64,000 nucleotides of DNA. It comes from Anaerolinea thermophila. Lineage in GTDB: Bacteria > Chloroflexota > Anaerolineae > Anaerolineales > Anaerolineaceae. Both the position numbers and the translations under genes were made by a program. The stretch covers positions 124,001 through 188,000 of the forward strand of contig NZ_DYHZ01000005.1 in the NCBI RefSeq assembly GCF_020723905.1, in the 5' to 3' direction. The notes beneath the pieces are model-generated. The model had not been told where the DNA came from. It saw nothing but the letters and a program-made list of their open reading frames with translations, and searched no databases. Below, piece after piece: positions 53,879-63,203 of the stretch (position 1 is the stretch's first letter; every line of letters starts with the position of its first letter).

Positions 53879-54991
53879 GTGGATTCTCGTTTGTATTGGC
53901 TTGGTTTCAATATGGTGCGTGGGGTGGGAGCGGTTCGATTTCGAACCCTCTTGAACCATTTTGGCGATTTAGAGATTGCCTGGAATGCTCCCCTGGAAAC
54001 CCTCAAAGAAATTGGTTTGTCGCCAAAATCGTTGCAACATTTGCAGCGTTTACGTGAAGAACCAGATTTTTTTAAAAGACTGTCCGATTACTTAAACCGA
54101 CACCAGATTCGTTTTGTTCTTTGGGGTGATCCTGAATATCCACCTTTATTAAAACAGATAGATCAGCCACCTCCGGTGTTGTATTTCAAGGGTGATATTC
54201 TTCCCCAAGATGAAATTGCTGTGGCGATTGTAGGCACAAGAAAAGTAACAGCCTACGGACGTCAGGTTGCGGAGGAAATTGCTACTTTTTTAGCGAGGAA
54301 TGGAATTTGTGTTGTCAGTGGTTTAGCGAGGGGGATTGATGCTATTGCTCACGAATCGGCATTAAAGGCTGGAGGCAGGACATTTGCAGTACTGGGTTGT
54401 GGACTGGATCGAATCTATCCGCCTGAACATGGTAAACTTGCCGAAAGAATTACCCAACAAGGAGCCCTCATAAGCGATTATGCCCCTGGAACTCCTCCAG
54501 ATGCGATCAATTTCCCTCCTCGCAATCGAATCATTTCCGGTTTGAGCCTGGCAACTGTGGTCGTAGAGGCAGGGGAAGAAAGCGGAGCTTTAATTACCGC
54601 AACGTTTGCTGTTGAACAGGGGAGAGAAGTGTTTGCAGTTCCTGGAAACATCAATGCACCTCAAAGCAAAGGTACCAATCGTCTGATTCAGCAGGGAGCG
54701 ATTCCTCTATTATCTCCAGAGGATATTTTGGAAGACTTACATCTGGCGAATGTATCTGCAAAACAAACCGCAAAGCAAATTCTCCCTGCTGACCCCATGG
54801 AAGAAAGGATTTTGAAAATATTGGAAGGTCAATCCCTCCATATTGATGAAATCAGTGCAAACATGGATTTACCCGTTGAACAGGTTTCTGCAATCTTGAC
54901 GTTCATGGAATTAAAAGGTTTGATTCGAAATCTGGGAGGGATGACGTACGCTTCGTTGTACGAGGTGCCTTCATCAAAAAGGGGAAAATGA
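53879..54991 (+). CDS. dprA: DNA processing protein DprA
   Basis: This 370-residue protein binds incoming single-stranded DNA and loads RecA. It has the Rossmann-like GTRKVTAYGRQVAEEIA, VVSGLARGIDAIAH, the FAVLGCGLDRIYPPEH loop and FPPRNRIISGLS, with a C-terminal winged-helix part. Start is GTG 53879. It lies between rimM and manC; with comM it suggests some competence or recombination role. Confidence 0.94.
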   Translation: MDSRLYWLGFNMVRGVGAVRFRTLLNHFGDLEIAWNAPLETLKEIGLSPKSLQHLQRLREEPDFFKRLSDYLNRHQIRFVLWGDPEYPPLLKQIDQPPPVLYFKGDILPQDEIAVAIVGTRKVTAYGRQVAEEIATFLARNGICVVSGLARGIDAIAHESALKAGGRTFAVLGCGLDRIYPPEHGKLAERITQQGALISDYAPGTPPDAINFPPRNRIISGLSLATVVVEAGEESGALITATFAVEQGREVFAVPGNINAPQSKGTNRLIQQGAIPLLSPEDILEDLHLANVSAKQTAKQILPADPMEERILKILEGQSLHIDEISANMDLPVEQVSAILTFMELKGLIRNLGGMTYASLYEVPSSKRGK

Positions 54992-54992
54992 A

Positions 54993-56126
54993 ATGGACTA
55001 CGCTCATTTCTTTGCTGTGATAATGGCTGGGGGAGGAGGCACCAGACTTTGGCCTCTATCTCGACAGAATCATCCTAAACACATGATTCGTTTAGGCAAT
55101 GATCGTAGTTTTTTTCAACAGACGGTAGATCGTCTGAATGGGTTAATTACTCCGGACCGTATGTATGTTGTCACTGTTGCAGAGCAAGCCCAAGAATTGC
55201 AAACCCAATGTCCTGAAATCCCGGCTGAGAATTTCCTGATCGAGCCTTTTCCGCGAGGGACTGCTTCGGTTGTGGGCTTGGCTTCAGTGGTCATCCATGC
55301 TGTTGATCCTGAAGCAACGATGGTTGTATTGCCATCCGATCATGTCATTAAGAATGTAGATAAGTTTCAAAATTTACTGAAAAGTGCGTATTTACTTGCT
55401 CAGGAAAAACGTTTAGTCACTTTAGGCATTAAACCAACACGAGCCTCAACCGGTTACGGGTATATTCAACGAGGGGAGTTCCTGGGGTATTATGAAAACT
55501 TCCCTGCCTATCAGGTTGTTCAGTTCACAGAGAAACCAAATCGAGATAAGGCTCTGGAATTTATCCGTAGTGAAAATTATGACTGGAATTCCGGCATTTT
55601 TATTTGGCGAGTAGATCAAATTCGGAATGAAATCGAAAATGCAATGCCTGACCTGTTTAAGTCAATGGAAAGGCTGGCATCAGACTGGAATACCGAACAA
55701 TGGCAAACTTCAGTAATTATGGAGTGGTTGGAACTGGAAACCCAAACGATAGATTATGGTATTATGGAGAGAACGACGCGGGCTGTGGTATTGCCGGCTG
55801 ATGGTTTGGGATGGAATGATGTCGGAACATGGGATTCATTCTTTGAGGTCTTTGATCTGGACGAAAACGGAAATGTTGTTCATCAATCAAAGCATGTGGG
55901 TTTGTCCACCAGTAACACATTGGTCATATCTGAAAAAACTGAAAGAGTGATTGTCACCATTGGCATAAATGACTTAATCATTGTAGATACTCCAGATGCA
56001 GTGTTGGTTTGCTCGAAAGATCAGGCTCAAAGGGTTAAGGAGATTGTTACTCTTCTCAAAGAGGGCAATAGCGAGTTGCTGAAAGACCTTCTTCGATATG
56101 GAGATGATCCAAAACAATACTTGTAG
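54993..56126 (+). CDS. manC: Mannose-1-phosphate guanylyltransferase
   Basis: This 377-residue enzyme forms GDP-mannose from GTP and mannose-1-phosphate for glycan synthesis. It has the signature MAGGGGTRLWPLSR, the FPRGTAS and VLPSDHVI segments, FTEKPNRDKA and WNSGIFIWR. It starts 1 base after the dprA stop. No isomerase C-terminal domain is present. Confidence 0.93.
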   Translation: MDYAHFFAVIMAGGGGTRLWPLSRQNHPKHMIRLGNDRSFFQQTVDRLNGLITPDRMYVVTVAEQAQELQTQCPEIPAENFLIEPFPRGTASVVGLASVVIHAVDPEATMVVLPSDHVIKNVDKFQNLLKSAYLLAQEKRLVTLGIKPTRASTGYGYIQRGEFLGYYENFPAYQVVQFTEKPNRDKALEFIRSENYDWNSGIFIWRVDQIRNEIENAMPDLFKSMERLASDWNTEQWQTSVIMEWLELETQTIDYGIMERTTRAVVLPADGLGWNDVGTWDSFFEVFDLDENGNVVHQSKHVGLSTSNTLVISEKTERVIVTIGINDLIIVDTPDAVLVCSKDQAQRVKEIVTLLKEGNSELLKDLLRYGDDPKQYL

Positions 56127-56143
56127 GCGTTTTTGAGGGAGAT

Positions 56144-58474
56144 ATGACAATTGAAGCCTATTGTGTAAAATGCAAAACCAAACGGGAAATCCAGGAACCG
56201 GTTGCTGAATTTACAGCCTCAGGCTCTCCAGTTACCAGAGGAACCTGTCCAGTGTGTGGAACCCGTATCTTCAGGTTGGGTAAGACGCTCGAACACGAAC
56301 ATCTTACCCCTCCAACCCCGGTCAAGAAAGAGAAAACTAAACAAAGGTCAGGAAAACTGGTTATTGTTGAGTCTCCTGCTAAAGCAAAAACAGTAGGCAG
56401 ATTTTTAGGGAAAGGTTACACGGTTAAAGCCTCTGTAGGGCATGTGAGGGATTTGCTCCGTTCGGAACTTTCTGTAGATGTGGAACATGACTTTCAACCC
56501 AAGTACCGTGTGCCTAATGAAAAAAGAGCAGTGGTAAAGGAATTAAAAGCCCTGGCGCAGGAAGCCGAAGAGATTTATCTGGCAACGGACCCAGATCGCG
56601 AAGGCGAGGCAATTGCCTGGCATCTCATGCAAGCCGCAGAGATTGACCCCAGCCTTTCCAAGCGAGTTGTTTTCCATGAAATCACTAAACCAGCCATTGA
56701 TGAGGCTTTTTCTCATCCGAGAGATATTAACATGGCGCTGGTTGATGCCCAACAAGCGCGACGTGTATTGGATCGTCTGGTTGGGTATAACCTGAGCCCG
56801 TTGCTTTGGGAAAAGGTTCGCAGTCGGCTTTCAGCAGGTCGAGTACAGTCTGTAGCATTAAGGCTGGTGGTGGAACGAGAAAGAGAAATCCAGGCTTTTG
56901 TCCCTGTCGAATATTGGACGATTGAGGCAGAACTTCGTCCGGAGGGCTCTTCTTCAACTTTTATTGCAAAGTTAACCAGGATTGATGATGCCGAGCCTGA
57001 ACTGCCTGACCAGGAAGTGGTTCATCAATACCTGGGGGATTTGGAGCCGGCAACATTTACTATCACCAGAATTAAACGAAGTGAACGGCGTAGGAAGCCG
57101 GCAGCACCTTTTATCACTTCAACGCTTCAACAGGAAGCCTCCCGCCGATTGGGGTTTACAGCACGCCGTACAATGGCAATCGCTCAGCAACTTTATGAGG
57201 GTTTAGATGTTGGAGAAGGCGGAACCACAGGTCTTATTACCTATATGCGTACCGACTCCACAAACATTTCAGAAATTGCTTTGAAGGAAGTACGGGAATT
57301 CATCAGAGATACATATGGGAATAATTACTTACCCGAATCTTCTCTTCAGTACAAAACTCGGGCAGCCTCTGCTCAGGAAGCGCACGAAGCCATTCGTCCG
57401 ACTTCGGTTTTAAGAACGCCAGAAAAGGTGAAGCCCTTTTTATCACCTGAGCAATTTAAACTGTACCAGTTGATTTGGCAGCGCTTTGTTGCCTGCCAGA
57501 TGGAAACAGCCATTTATGATACCCTCTCGGTAGAGGTTGAAGCCGTTGGTAAGCAACATCATTACCTGTTTAGAGCAAGTGGCTCTACTCTTAAGTTCCC
57601 GGGTTTCTTAATTGTTTATGAGGAAACGCGGGATGAGGATCAGTCCTCCGAAGATGAAAACGCCGAAGTTCGGATTCCAGCGCAGGTACAGGAAGGCCAG
57701 AAACAGGAACTAATGCGCCTTATTCCTGAACAGCATTTTACTCAACCGCCACCAAGATATACAGAAGCCTCCCTGGTGCAGGTGTTGGAAGAAAATGGTA
57801 TAGGGCGACCTTCAACGTACGCGCCAATTTTGTCCACAATTCAGGAGCGAGGCTATGTGACCCGTGAAGGAAAGCGTTTAATTCCAACGGAGACCGGTGT
57901 GCTGGTAAACGACTTAATTGTTTCTCATTTCCCTGACATTGTGGATACCGGTTTCACCGCGAAAATGGAAGAAGATCTGGATCGAATTGCAGAGGGAAAC
58001 GAAAAATGGGTGGAGGTAATTCGTAAGTTTTATCAAACTTTCTCTCCACAGGTGGAACGTGCAAGAATGCTCATGCCAGAGAGCAAGTCAGAGCCCGAAA
58101 AAGTGGGTCGAAAGTGTCCGCAGTGTGGACATGAACTGATTGTCCGATGGGGACGCTTTGGCAAATTTATCTCCTGCAGCGATTTCCCCAACTGTCGCTA
58201 TACTGAGCCGTGGCTGGAAAAGATTGGGGTTCGGTGCCCTAAAGATGGCGGCGAAATTGTCGAAAGACGCACCCGAAAAGGACGTGTCTTTTATGGTTGT
58301 GAAAACTATCCGAATTGCGATTTCACTTCCTGGAAACGTCCTGTTCCTGCCGCTTGTCCTCAATGCGGAGGTTTGCTGGTTATAACCAATAAACGGGAAG
58401 TGCAGTGTATTGCCTGTGGGGAAGTCTTCTTACAAGAACAATTTGTTGAAAATGTGGAAGTTAATCAATCCTGA
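56144..58474 (+). CDS. topA: DNA topoisomerase I with N-terminal zinc ribbon (DUF5679)
   Basis: This 776-residue type IA topoisomerase relaxes negative supercoils. It begins with a zinc ribbon (about residues 1-50: YCVKCKTKREI, then GTCPVCGTRIFRLG) fused by a Lys-rich linker to the Toprim domain (KLVIVESPAKAKTVGRFLG, ATDPDREGEAIAWHL). The catalytic Tyr lies in TYMRTDSTNI. Three C-terminal zinc-ribbon segments (CPQCG...CSDFPNC, CPKDGGE...CENYPNC, CPQCG...CIACG) follow. N-terminal zinc-ribbon fusions are common in Chloroflexota and their job is unknown. Confidence 0.96.
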   Translation: MTIEAYCVKCKTKREIQEPVAEFTASGSPVTRGTCPVCGTRIFRLGKTLEHEHLTPPTPVKKEKTKQRSGKLVIVESPAKAKTVGRFLGKGYTVKASVGHVRDLLRSELSVDVEHDFQPKYRVPNEKRAVVKELKALAQEAEEIYLATDPDREGEAIAWHLMQAAEIDPSLSKRVVFHEITKPAIDEAFSHPRDINMALVDAQQARRVLDRLVGYNLSPLLWEKVRSRLSAGRVQSVALRLVVEREREIQAFVPVEYWTIEAELRPEGSSSTFIAKLTRIDDAEPELPDQEVVHQYLGDLEPATFTITRIKRSERRRKPAAPFITSTLQQEASRRLGFTARRTMAIAQQLYEGLDVGEGGTTGLITYMRTDSTNISEIALKEVREFIRDTYGNNYLPESSLQYKTRAASAQEAHEAIRPTSVLRTPEKVKPFLSPEQFKLYQLIWQRFVACQMETAIYDTLSVEVEAVGKQHHYLFRASGSTLKFPGFLIVYEETRDEDQSSEDENAEVRIPAQVQEGQKQELMRLIPEQHFTQPPPRYTEASLVQVLEENGIGRPSTYAPILSTIQERGYVTREGKRLIPTETGVLVNDLIVSHFPDIVDTGFTAKMEEDLDRIAEGNEKWVEVIRKFYQTFSPQVERARMLMPESKSEPEKVGRKCPQCGHELIVRWGRFGKFISCSDFPNCRYTEPWLEKIGVRCPKDGGEIVERRTRKGRVFYGCENYPNCDFTSWKRPVPAACPQCGGLLVITNKREVQCIACGEVFLQEQFVENVEVNQS

Positions 58475-58586
58475 TGGCATAGTCCTTGCAACAATTCGAA
58501 TATGGAATGGAGTTGCGAACTTTCAATCTTTAATCTACAATGACTTTGGGGTAACTCCAGCACGAAATTAAAATCAGGAGCAGAAC

Positions 58587-59663
58587 ATGGAAAAGATTAG
58601 CGAACTCTTGAAACGGCCACTGGTAATTGGAGTTATTGCATTCCTACTCGGCACGGTTTTTGGCCTGGTGGTGCTGGGTTGGGGATTGTGGCCAGTCCAA
58701 TGGGTGGATGCCTCAGCAAAAGAATTGCGGGAAGATTTGCGCGAAGATTATCTTCGCATGGCAATTGATTCGTATTCCAGAAACCCTGATGAAGCGGTGG
58801 CACAACGGCGTTTGAATGAATTGGGAGACAAAGCAAAAGAAACGCTGGAAAAAATCAAAAAGGAAAATCGAAATCAAGACCCCGCTGCGATTGGTGTTTT
58901 CGATAAGATCCTGCAATCCCAAACTGGAGAGATCCCTTCGGCAGTCACCCCTGAGCCTGAAGGGACGGTTGCGGAGGGAGCGCAGGTAACCACCCCCGAG
59001 GAGCAAGCCGTCACTGCCACCCCGACGGAAGAAAAATCTGCAGGCACACGCTCAAATCTGACGGTTGTTCTTGGTTTGTTGTGCTTGCTCACTTTAGTTG
59101 TAGGCGGCATTTTGGCATATCTTTTCCTCTTCAAAGGACGTGGACTTCGTTCCAGTAGTGATGCTGGAGTAACCATTCCACGGAGCCAGCGGGTTACTTC
59201 TCCAGTGTATGAGGAGGAAGCAGGAGAGGCTCCACTTCACACTTTCAACTCTTATTATCACTTAGGGGCCGACCTGTATGATGACTCGTTCAGCATTGAC
59301 TCTGTGACAGGCGAATTTCTTGGTGAGTGTGGGGTAGGAATATCTGAGACCATTGGTGTGGGCGATCCGAAGAAAGTAACAGCCTTTGAAGTCTGGGTAT
59401 TTGATAAAAATGATATCCAAACGGTGACAAAGGTCTTGATGAGCCAACACGCCTACAACGACCCGGTTATTTCTCAACGCCTTGCCTCGAAGGGGGAAGT
59501 TATTCTGGCTGAGCCTGGAAAACGCCTGACGCTTGAAACAAAGACTCTGATCCTTGAAGCACGCATTGTGAATATGGAATATGGCAAAGGCGCACTTCCT
59601 GAGAACAGTTATTTCGAAGAGTTCTCTCTGGAATTAAGTGTATACAGAAAACCGTCTGCTTAA
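58587..59663 (+). CDS. Membrane protein with two TM helices and a soluble C-terminal domain (unknown)
   Basis: This 358-residue protein has an N-terminal TM helix (about residues 12-35), a helical charged segment, a Pro/Thr/Glu-rich linker (about 115-150), a second TM (about 160-185) and a C-terminal beta-rich domain (about 215-358) with GADLYDDSFSIDSVTGEFLG. The middle part lies between the two helices on one face. AGGAG lies 6 bases before the ATG. I recognise no function; it looks lineage-specific. Confidence 0.65.
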   Translation: MEKISELLKRPLVIGVIAFLLGTVFGLVVLGWGLWPVQWVDASAKELREDLREDYLRMAIDSYSRNPDEAVAQRRLNELGDKAKETLEKIKKENRNQDPAAIGVFDKILQSQTGEIPSAVTPEPEGTVAEGAQVTTPEEQAVTATPTEEKSAGTRSNLTVVLGLLCLLTLVVGGILAYLFLFKGRGLRSSSDAGVTIPRSQRVTSPVYEEEAGEAPLHTFNSYYHLGADLYDDSFSIDSVTGEFLGECGVGISETIGVGDPKKVTAFEVWVFDKNDIQTVTKVLMSQHAYNDPVISQRLASKGEVILAEPGKRLTLETKTLILEARIVNMEYGKGALPENSYFEEFSLELSVYRKPSA

Positions 59664-59670
59664 AAATTAC

Positions 59671-59711
59671 AAAAAAAACAAGCGGCGCAAAAGCGCCGCT
59701 TGTTTTTTTTT
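59671..59711. terminator. Bidirectional terminator before greA
   Basis: AACAAGCGGCGC and GCGCCGCTTGTT form a 12-bp stem with a 4-base loop and T runs on both sides. It ends both the 58587 gene and the convergent greA. Confidence 0.92.
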
Positions 59712-59712
59712 A

Positions 59713-60180
59713 TTATTCAATAGAAAGAATTTTGAAAGTGATTTTCCCCGTAGGAGTCTCAGCGGTTACGATATCTCCAACCGTCCGCCCAATAAGGGCT
59801 TTTCCAATGGGAGACTCATGGGAAATACGATTTTTCTTGGGGTCTGCTTCTTTGGGCCCCACAACTTGATAGGTTTCGGGTTCAAAACCATCTTCTTGAA
59901 TAGTCACCTTCGCGCCCAGATTGACAACGTCTCTGTGGTTTCCACTTTCATCAATCAATACATAATTATTGAGAATCTGTGTCAGTTCCAGGATTCTACC
60001 TTCCAGGAACCCCTGTTCTTCCTTTGCCTGAATGTAATCAGCATTTTCGGAAAGATCTCCCTGTTGAATGGCAAAACGCAAGCGTCTGGAAAGTTCTTCC
60101 CGTGCAGGACCCTTTAAGAATTCCAGTTCTTCTTGAAGTTTTTTCAACCCATCTGCTGTGAGATAATGCACATCAGCCAT
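59713..60180 (-). CDS. greA: Transcription elongation factor GreA
   Basis: This 155-residue factor rescues backtracked RNA polymerase. The N-terminal coiled coil (KKLQEELEFLK, then GDLSENADYIQAKEEQGFLE with the acidic tip residues) and the C-terminal FKBP-like domain (SHESPIGKALIGRTVGD) are present. ATG 60180 has AAGGTGG 6 bases upstream. Confidence 0.96.
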   Translation of the reverse strand: MADVHYLTADGLKKLQEELEFLKGPAREELSRRLRFAIQQGDLSENADYIQAKEEQGFLEGRILELTQILNNYVLIDESGNHRDVVNLGAKVTIQEDGFEPETYQVVGPKEADPKKNRISHESPIGKALIGRTVGDIVTAETPTGKITFKILSIE

Positions 60181-60267
60181 ATCCAACCACCTTAAATCCT
60201 AAAGATGGCGGAATTTTACCTGATTTTAGAGAGTTTGACAATTTGAGTTAAGAAATTCTTATTCCTA

Positions 60268-61419
60268 TCAGGGCAGTCGAACAGGATCGAATAATTTTTG
60301 GTGTTCTTCAATCGCATAACGATCTGTCATCCCTGCAATATAGTCACAGATAGTCCTCTCCAGACCCCATTTTGCAATGTTCTCCTGAACGTGTTTGGGC
60401 AGGATAGTAGGTTCTTCGCGGTAGGCATTGAAAAGGTCTGAAATGATACGTTCGGCTTTCACAGCCATCCGCACAACCCGCCAATGACGATAAAGATTCT
60501 TGTATAGAAAGTCTTTCAATTCGCGATTACGCCGGCGCATATCCTCGCTCATGGTCACCACATTGAAAGGCAAGCGCTGGAGTTCCTCAACTGATCGCAC
60601 CAAACTCTCGCGAAGTCTTTGTTCAGTGTTTTGAATAATATCATTTACTGTCATTCCGATTAACCGACGGATGATTTGATGCCGGATCATATCCGTCAAG
60701 ATACCACCTTTCCAGCCAATACTTTCACAGACAACTTCCCAGAGAGAAATTCCTTGAAGCATTTCCACTGTAATCATTCCGGAACGTAAGCCATCATCCA
60801 GATCATGCGCTGTGTACGTCAATTCATCGGCAATATTGGCAATTTGCGCTTCTAAGTGCCCGCGTAAATCGGGGTTGAAATCTCTGGCATCGGCTCTATC
60901 ATATTCAGTTTCGTGTTTGACAATCCCTTCAAGAACTTCCCAGGACAGGTTTAAACCCGGAAACTCAGGGTATCGCTGTTCCAGTTCCGTTACAATTCGC
61001 AAGGATTGTTTATTATGGTCAAAACCGCCATAATCTTTCATCAACCGGGACAGGGTAAGTTCTCCAGAATGCCCGAAAGCCGGATGTCCTAAATCGTGAG
61101 CAAGGCATATGGCTTCTGTGAGGATTTCATTTGCCCCCAGGGCAACTGCAATAGAGCGCCCTATTTGGGCTACTTCCAGAGTATGAGTTAATCGTGTCCG
61201 ATAATAATCTCCCTCATAATTGATAAAAACCTGAGTTTTGTATTCCAGCCTTCTGAATGCGGTAGTATGGAGGATACGGTCTCGATCCCGTTGAAAACAC
61301 GTACGAAATTGTGGCTCGTCTTCCGGGTATTTTCGCCCCCGCGAATTTCGACTTTTCACCGCATAAGGGGCGAGGGTTTGCTCTTCGATTTCTTCCAATC
61401 GCTCACGTGTGTATGCCAT
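60268..61419 (-). CDS. dgt: dGTPase-like HD-domain nucleotidohydrolase
   Basis: This 383-residue HD-domain protein probably hydrolyses dNTPs to nucleoside and triphosphate. It has FQRDRDRILHTTAFRRLEYK, the metal residues in HTLEVAQIGR and HDLGHPAFGHSGE, and DGLRSGM. AGGAGG lies 4 bases before the ATG. It belongs to the dGTPase-like type rather than the E. coli enzyme in length, so substrate preference is uncertain. Confidence 0.9.
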   Translation of the reverse strand: MAYTRERLEEIEEQTLAPYAVKSRNSRGRKYPEDEPQFRTCFQRDRDRILHTTAFRRLEYKTQVFINYEGDYYRTRLTHTLEVAQIGRSIAVALGANEILTEAICLAHDLGHPAFGHSGELTLSRLMKDYGGFDHNKQSLRIVTELEQRYPEFPGLNLSWEVLEGIVKHETEYDRADARDFNPDLRGHLEAQIANIADELTYTAHDLDDGLRSGMITVEMLQGISLWEVVCESIGWKGGILTDMIRHQIIRRLIGMTVNDIIQNTEQRLRESLVRSVEELQRLPFNVVTMSEDMRRRNRELKDFLYKNLYRHWRVVRMAVKAERIISDLFNAYREEPTILPKHVQENIAKWGLERTICDYIAGMTDRYAIEEHQKLFDPVRLP

Positions 61420-61430
61420 TTTTCCTCCTC

Positions 61431-62237
61431 TCAGGAACTCTGGTAAAGAATTTTTGTTCCAATGGATTTCCCTTGTAACGCCCTTAAAATATTGCCTTTT
61501 CTAACACCGCTGAAAATCCATGCTTCTAAACCAGGGATCTTCTGGCTGAGTGAGAGCATAGATTTGACCTTTTCCAGCATACCTCCGGTTACATCCACTG
61601 CAGATGAGCCGCCAATTTGAATTCGTTCTAATTTCAATGTGTCTTGAGAAATTTCTTCAATGAGTTTCTGGCAGGTTGGGTAATCTGCCCAAACACCTTC
61701 CTCTACTCCCGCCAGCAATACCCGTTTAGGAGCAAAATCAGGGGCGATTTCGGAAAACACTTCTTCTGTGGACAGTATTGTACCGCCCTGATTCAGATCA
61801 AAAATAACATCACCTTGGACGACAGGAATAAGCCCTTTTTGTAAGGCAAATTGAATGAGGGTCGTGTCAAACCGTACCTTCTGATCTTTTCGAAAAGCAA
61901 TGGCACTTGGAGGAAAGGAGATCACCGGTAGTCCGACGGAAAACAACGCCTCAATCACAAGTTGATTTAATGCTCGAGCGTCGTACCACACATGAGCAAA
62001 CCCGCGCCAGTCTTCTTGAGAGAAGACTCCGTCTCTGGTTCGGTATTGCCTGGCAGTGTTATGTCCAAACGAACCGGATCCATGCCCGATAATCAACTTC
62101 ATTTCAGGATTTTCTTGCAGGGCCTGGTAAATTTCATCTGCAACTTGCTGGATGATTTTTATCCGGGGCGTACGAGGTTTATCTTTTTCTGTAATTAGAG
62201 AACCGCCGAGTTTCAAGAACGTTAGATTGGGAAACAT
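61431..62237 (-). CDS. ipk: Isopentenyl phosphate kinase
   Basis: This 268-residue amino-acid-kinase-fold enzyme phosphorylates isopentenyl phosphate to isopentenyl diphosphate. It has the phosphate-binding LKLGGSLITEKDKP, the IPK signature IGHGSGSFGH with the substrate-contact His, VQGDVIFD and VDVTGGMLEKV. It lies directly after mevalonate kinase, so the two fit the mevalonate route that decarboxylates before the last phosphorylation. Confidence 0.92.
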   Translation of the reverse strand: MFPNLTFLKLGGSLITEKDKPRTPRIKIIQQVADEIYQALQENPEMKLIIGHGSGSFGHNTARQYRTRDGVFSQEDWRGFAHVWYDARALNQLVIEALFSVGLPVISFPPSAIAFRKDQKVRFDTTLIQFALQKGLIPVVQGDVIFDLNQGGTILSTEEVFSEIAPDFAPKRVLLAGVEEGVWADYPTCQKLIEEISQDTLKLERIQIGGSSAVDVTGGMLEKVKSMLSLSQKIPGLEAWIFSGVRKGNILRALQGKSIGTKILYQSS

Positions 62238-62259
62238 GGTTGAGTGGATACCTTATGTA

Positions 62260-63201
62260 TTACCGGATTTCTGTAGCAATTACCAGAGTAGCGCCGGCAT
62301 CGCGAAGGGCTTGAGTGATTTCGGGAATTCTTTCGGGGGTTGCCAGTGCAATCATGTTTCCCCCTTTCCCTCCTCCACTTAACTTGGCACCCAGTGCCCC
62401 GGTGTGGATTGCCGTCTCTACCAGACGATCCAGTTCATGACAGGAGACACCCATTTCCTGAAGGAGTTTGTGATTCTCTGTGAGTAAGGGACCTAACTCA
62501 TTAACATTCCCCTTTTCAATAAATTCCCTTGCCTGGTAAACGATTCGACTGATATTTTCGAAAATAGAATTGTATTTTTCCGGATTTTGTTCTCGGTTTC
62601 TTCTTACCTCCGCAACAACTTCACCCGTAGGACTTGCGATTCCTGTATTTCCAATCAAAATCCTGAAAGGCTTTTCAACGTTTAATAATTGATAGGGCTT
62701 TTCTTTTTGAAAGAATATGGGTTGGTTGTAGGTGATCACCGTGTTGTCAATGCCAGAGGGAGTGCCGTGGTAACTGTGCTCTGCCCGAAAAGCAATAGCG
62801 CAGAGGGTTTCATCAGGCAGAGGATGTCCAAGAAAGTTGGATAAAGCCCTGGCTAATGCAACGCTAACTGCTGCACCAGATCCCAATCCTGCAGCTACAG
62901 GAATGGTTGAAGTGATTCGAATCTTCATTGGGGGGAGGTAAGAGAGACGCAGGGCATTTTGCACTTCTTCGATGACTATTCTCAAGGGATTCTTAAAAGG
63001 GAGTTGGTTTAAGTGGGAATTCAGGTGAATATCGGGGGCTTCAATATACACCTCATCGGGCTTGTTCTCCGGTATGGGCATGATGAGCGCTTTGGCGCGC
63101 ACCTGGCTTACCGGGACTGCAATAGCGGGGTGACCATAAACTACGGCGTGTTCGCCGAATAAAATGACTTTTCCTGGTGCGGTTGCAAAAATCCCGGCCA
63201 T
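62260..63201 (-). CDS. mvk: Mevalonate kinase
   Basis: This 313-residue GHMP kinase has ATAPGKVILFGEHAVVYGHP at the start, the phosphate loop PVAAGLGSGAAVSVAL, HGTPSGIDN with the substrate contacts, and the C-terminal GAKLSGGGKGGNM motif. It forms mevalonate-5-phosphate. AAGGT lies 4 bases before the ATG, and it begins 2 bases after the UbiA stop, so they share an operon. Confidence 0.93.
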   Translation of the reverse strand: MAGIFATAPGKVILFGEHAVVYGHPAIAVPVSQVRAKALIMPIPENKPDEVYIEAPDIHLNSHLNQLPFKNPLRIVIEEVQNALRLSYLPPMKIRITSTIPVAAGLGSGAAVSVALARALSNFLGHPLPDETLCAIAFRAEHSYHGTPSGIDNTVITYNQPIFFQKEKPYQLLNVEKPFRILIGNTGIASPTGEVVAEVRRNREQNPEKYNSIFENISRIVYQAREFIEKGNVNELGPLLTENHKLLQEMGVSCHELDRLVETAIHTGALGAKLSGGGKGGNMIALATPERIPEITQALRDAGATLVIATEIR

Positions 63202-63203
63202 GT

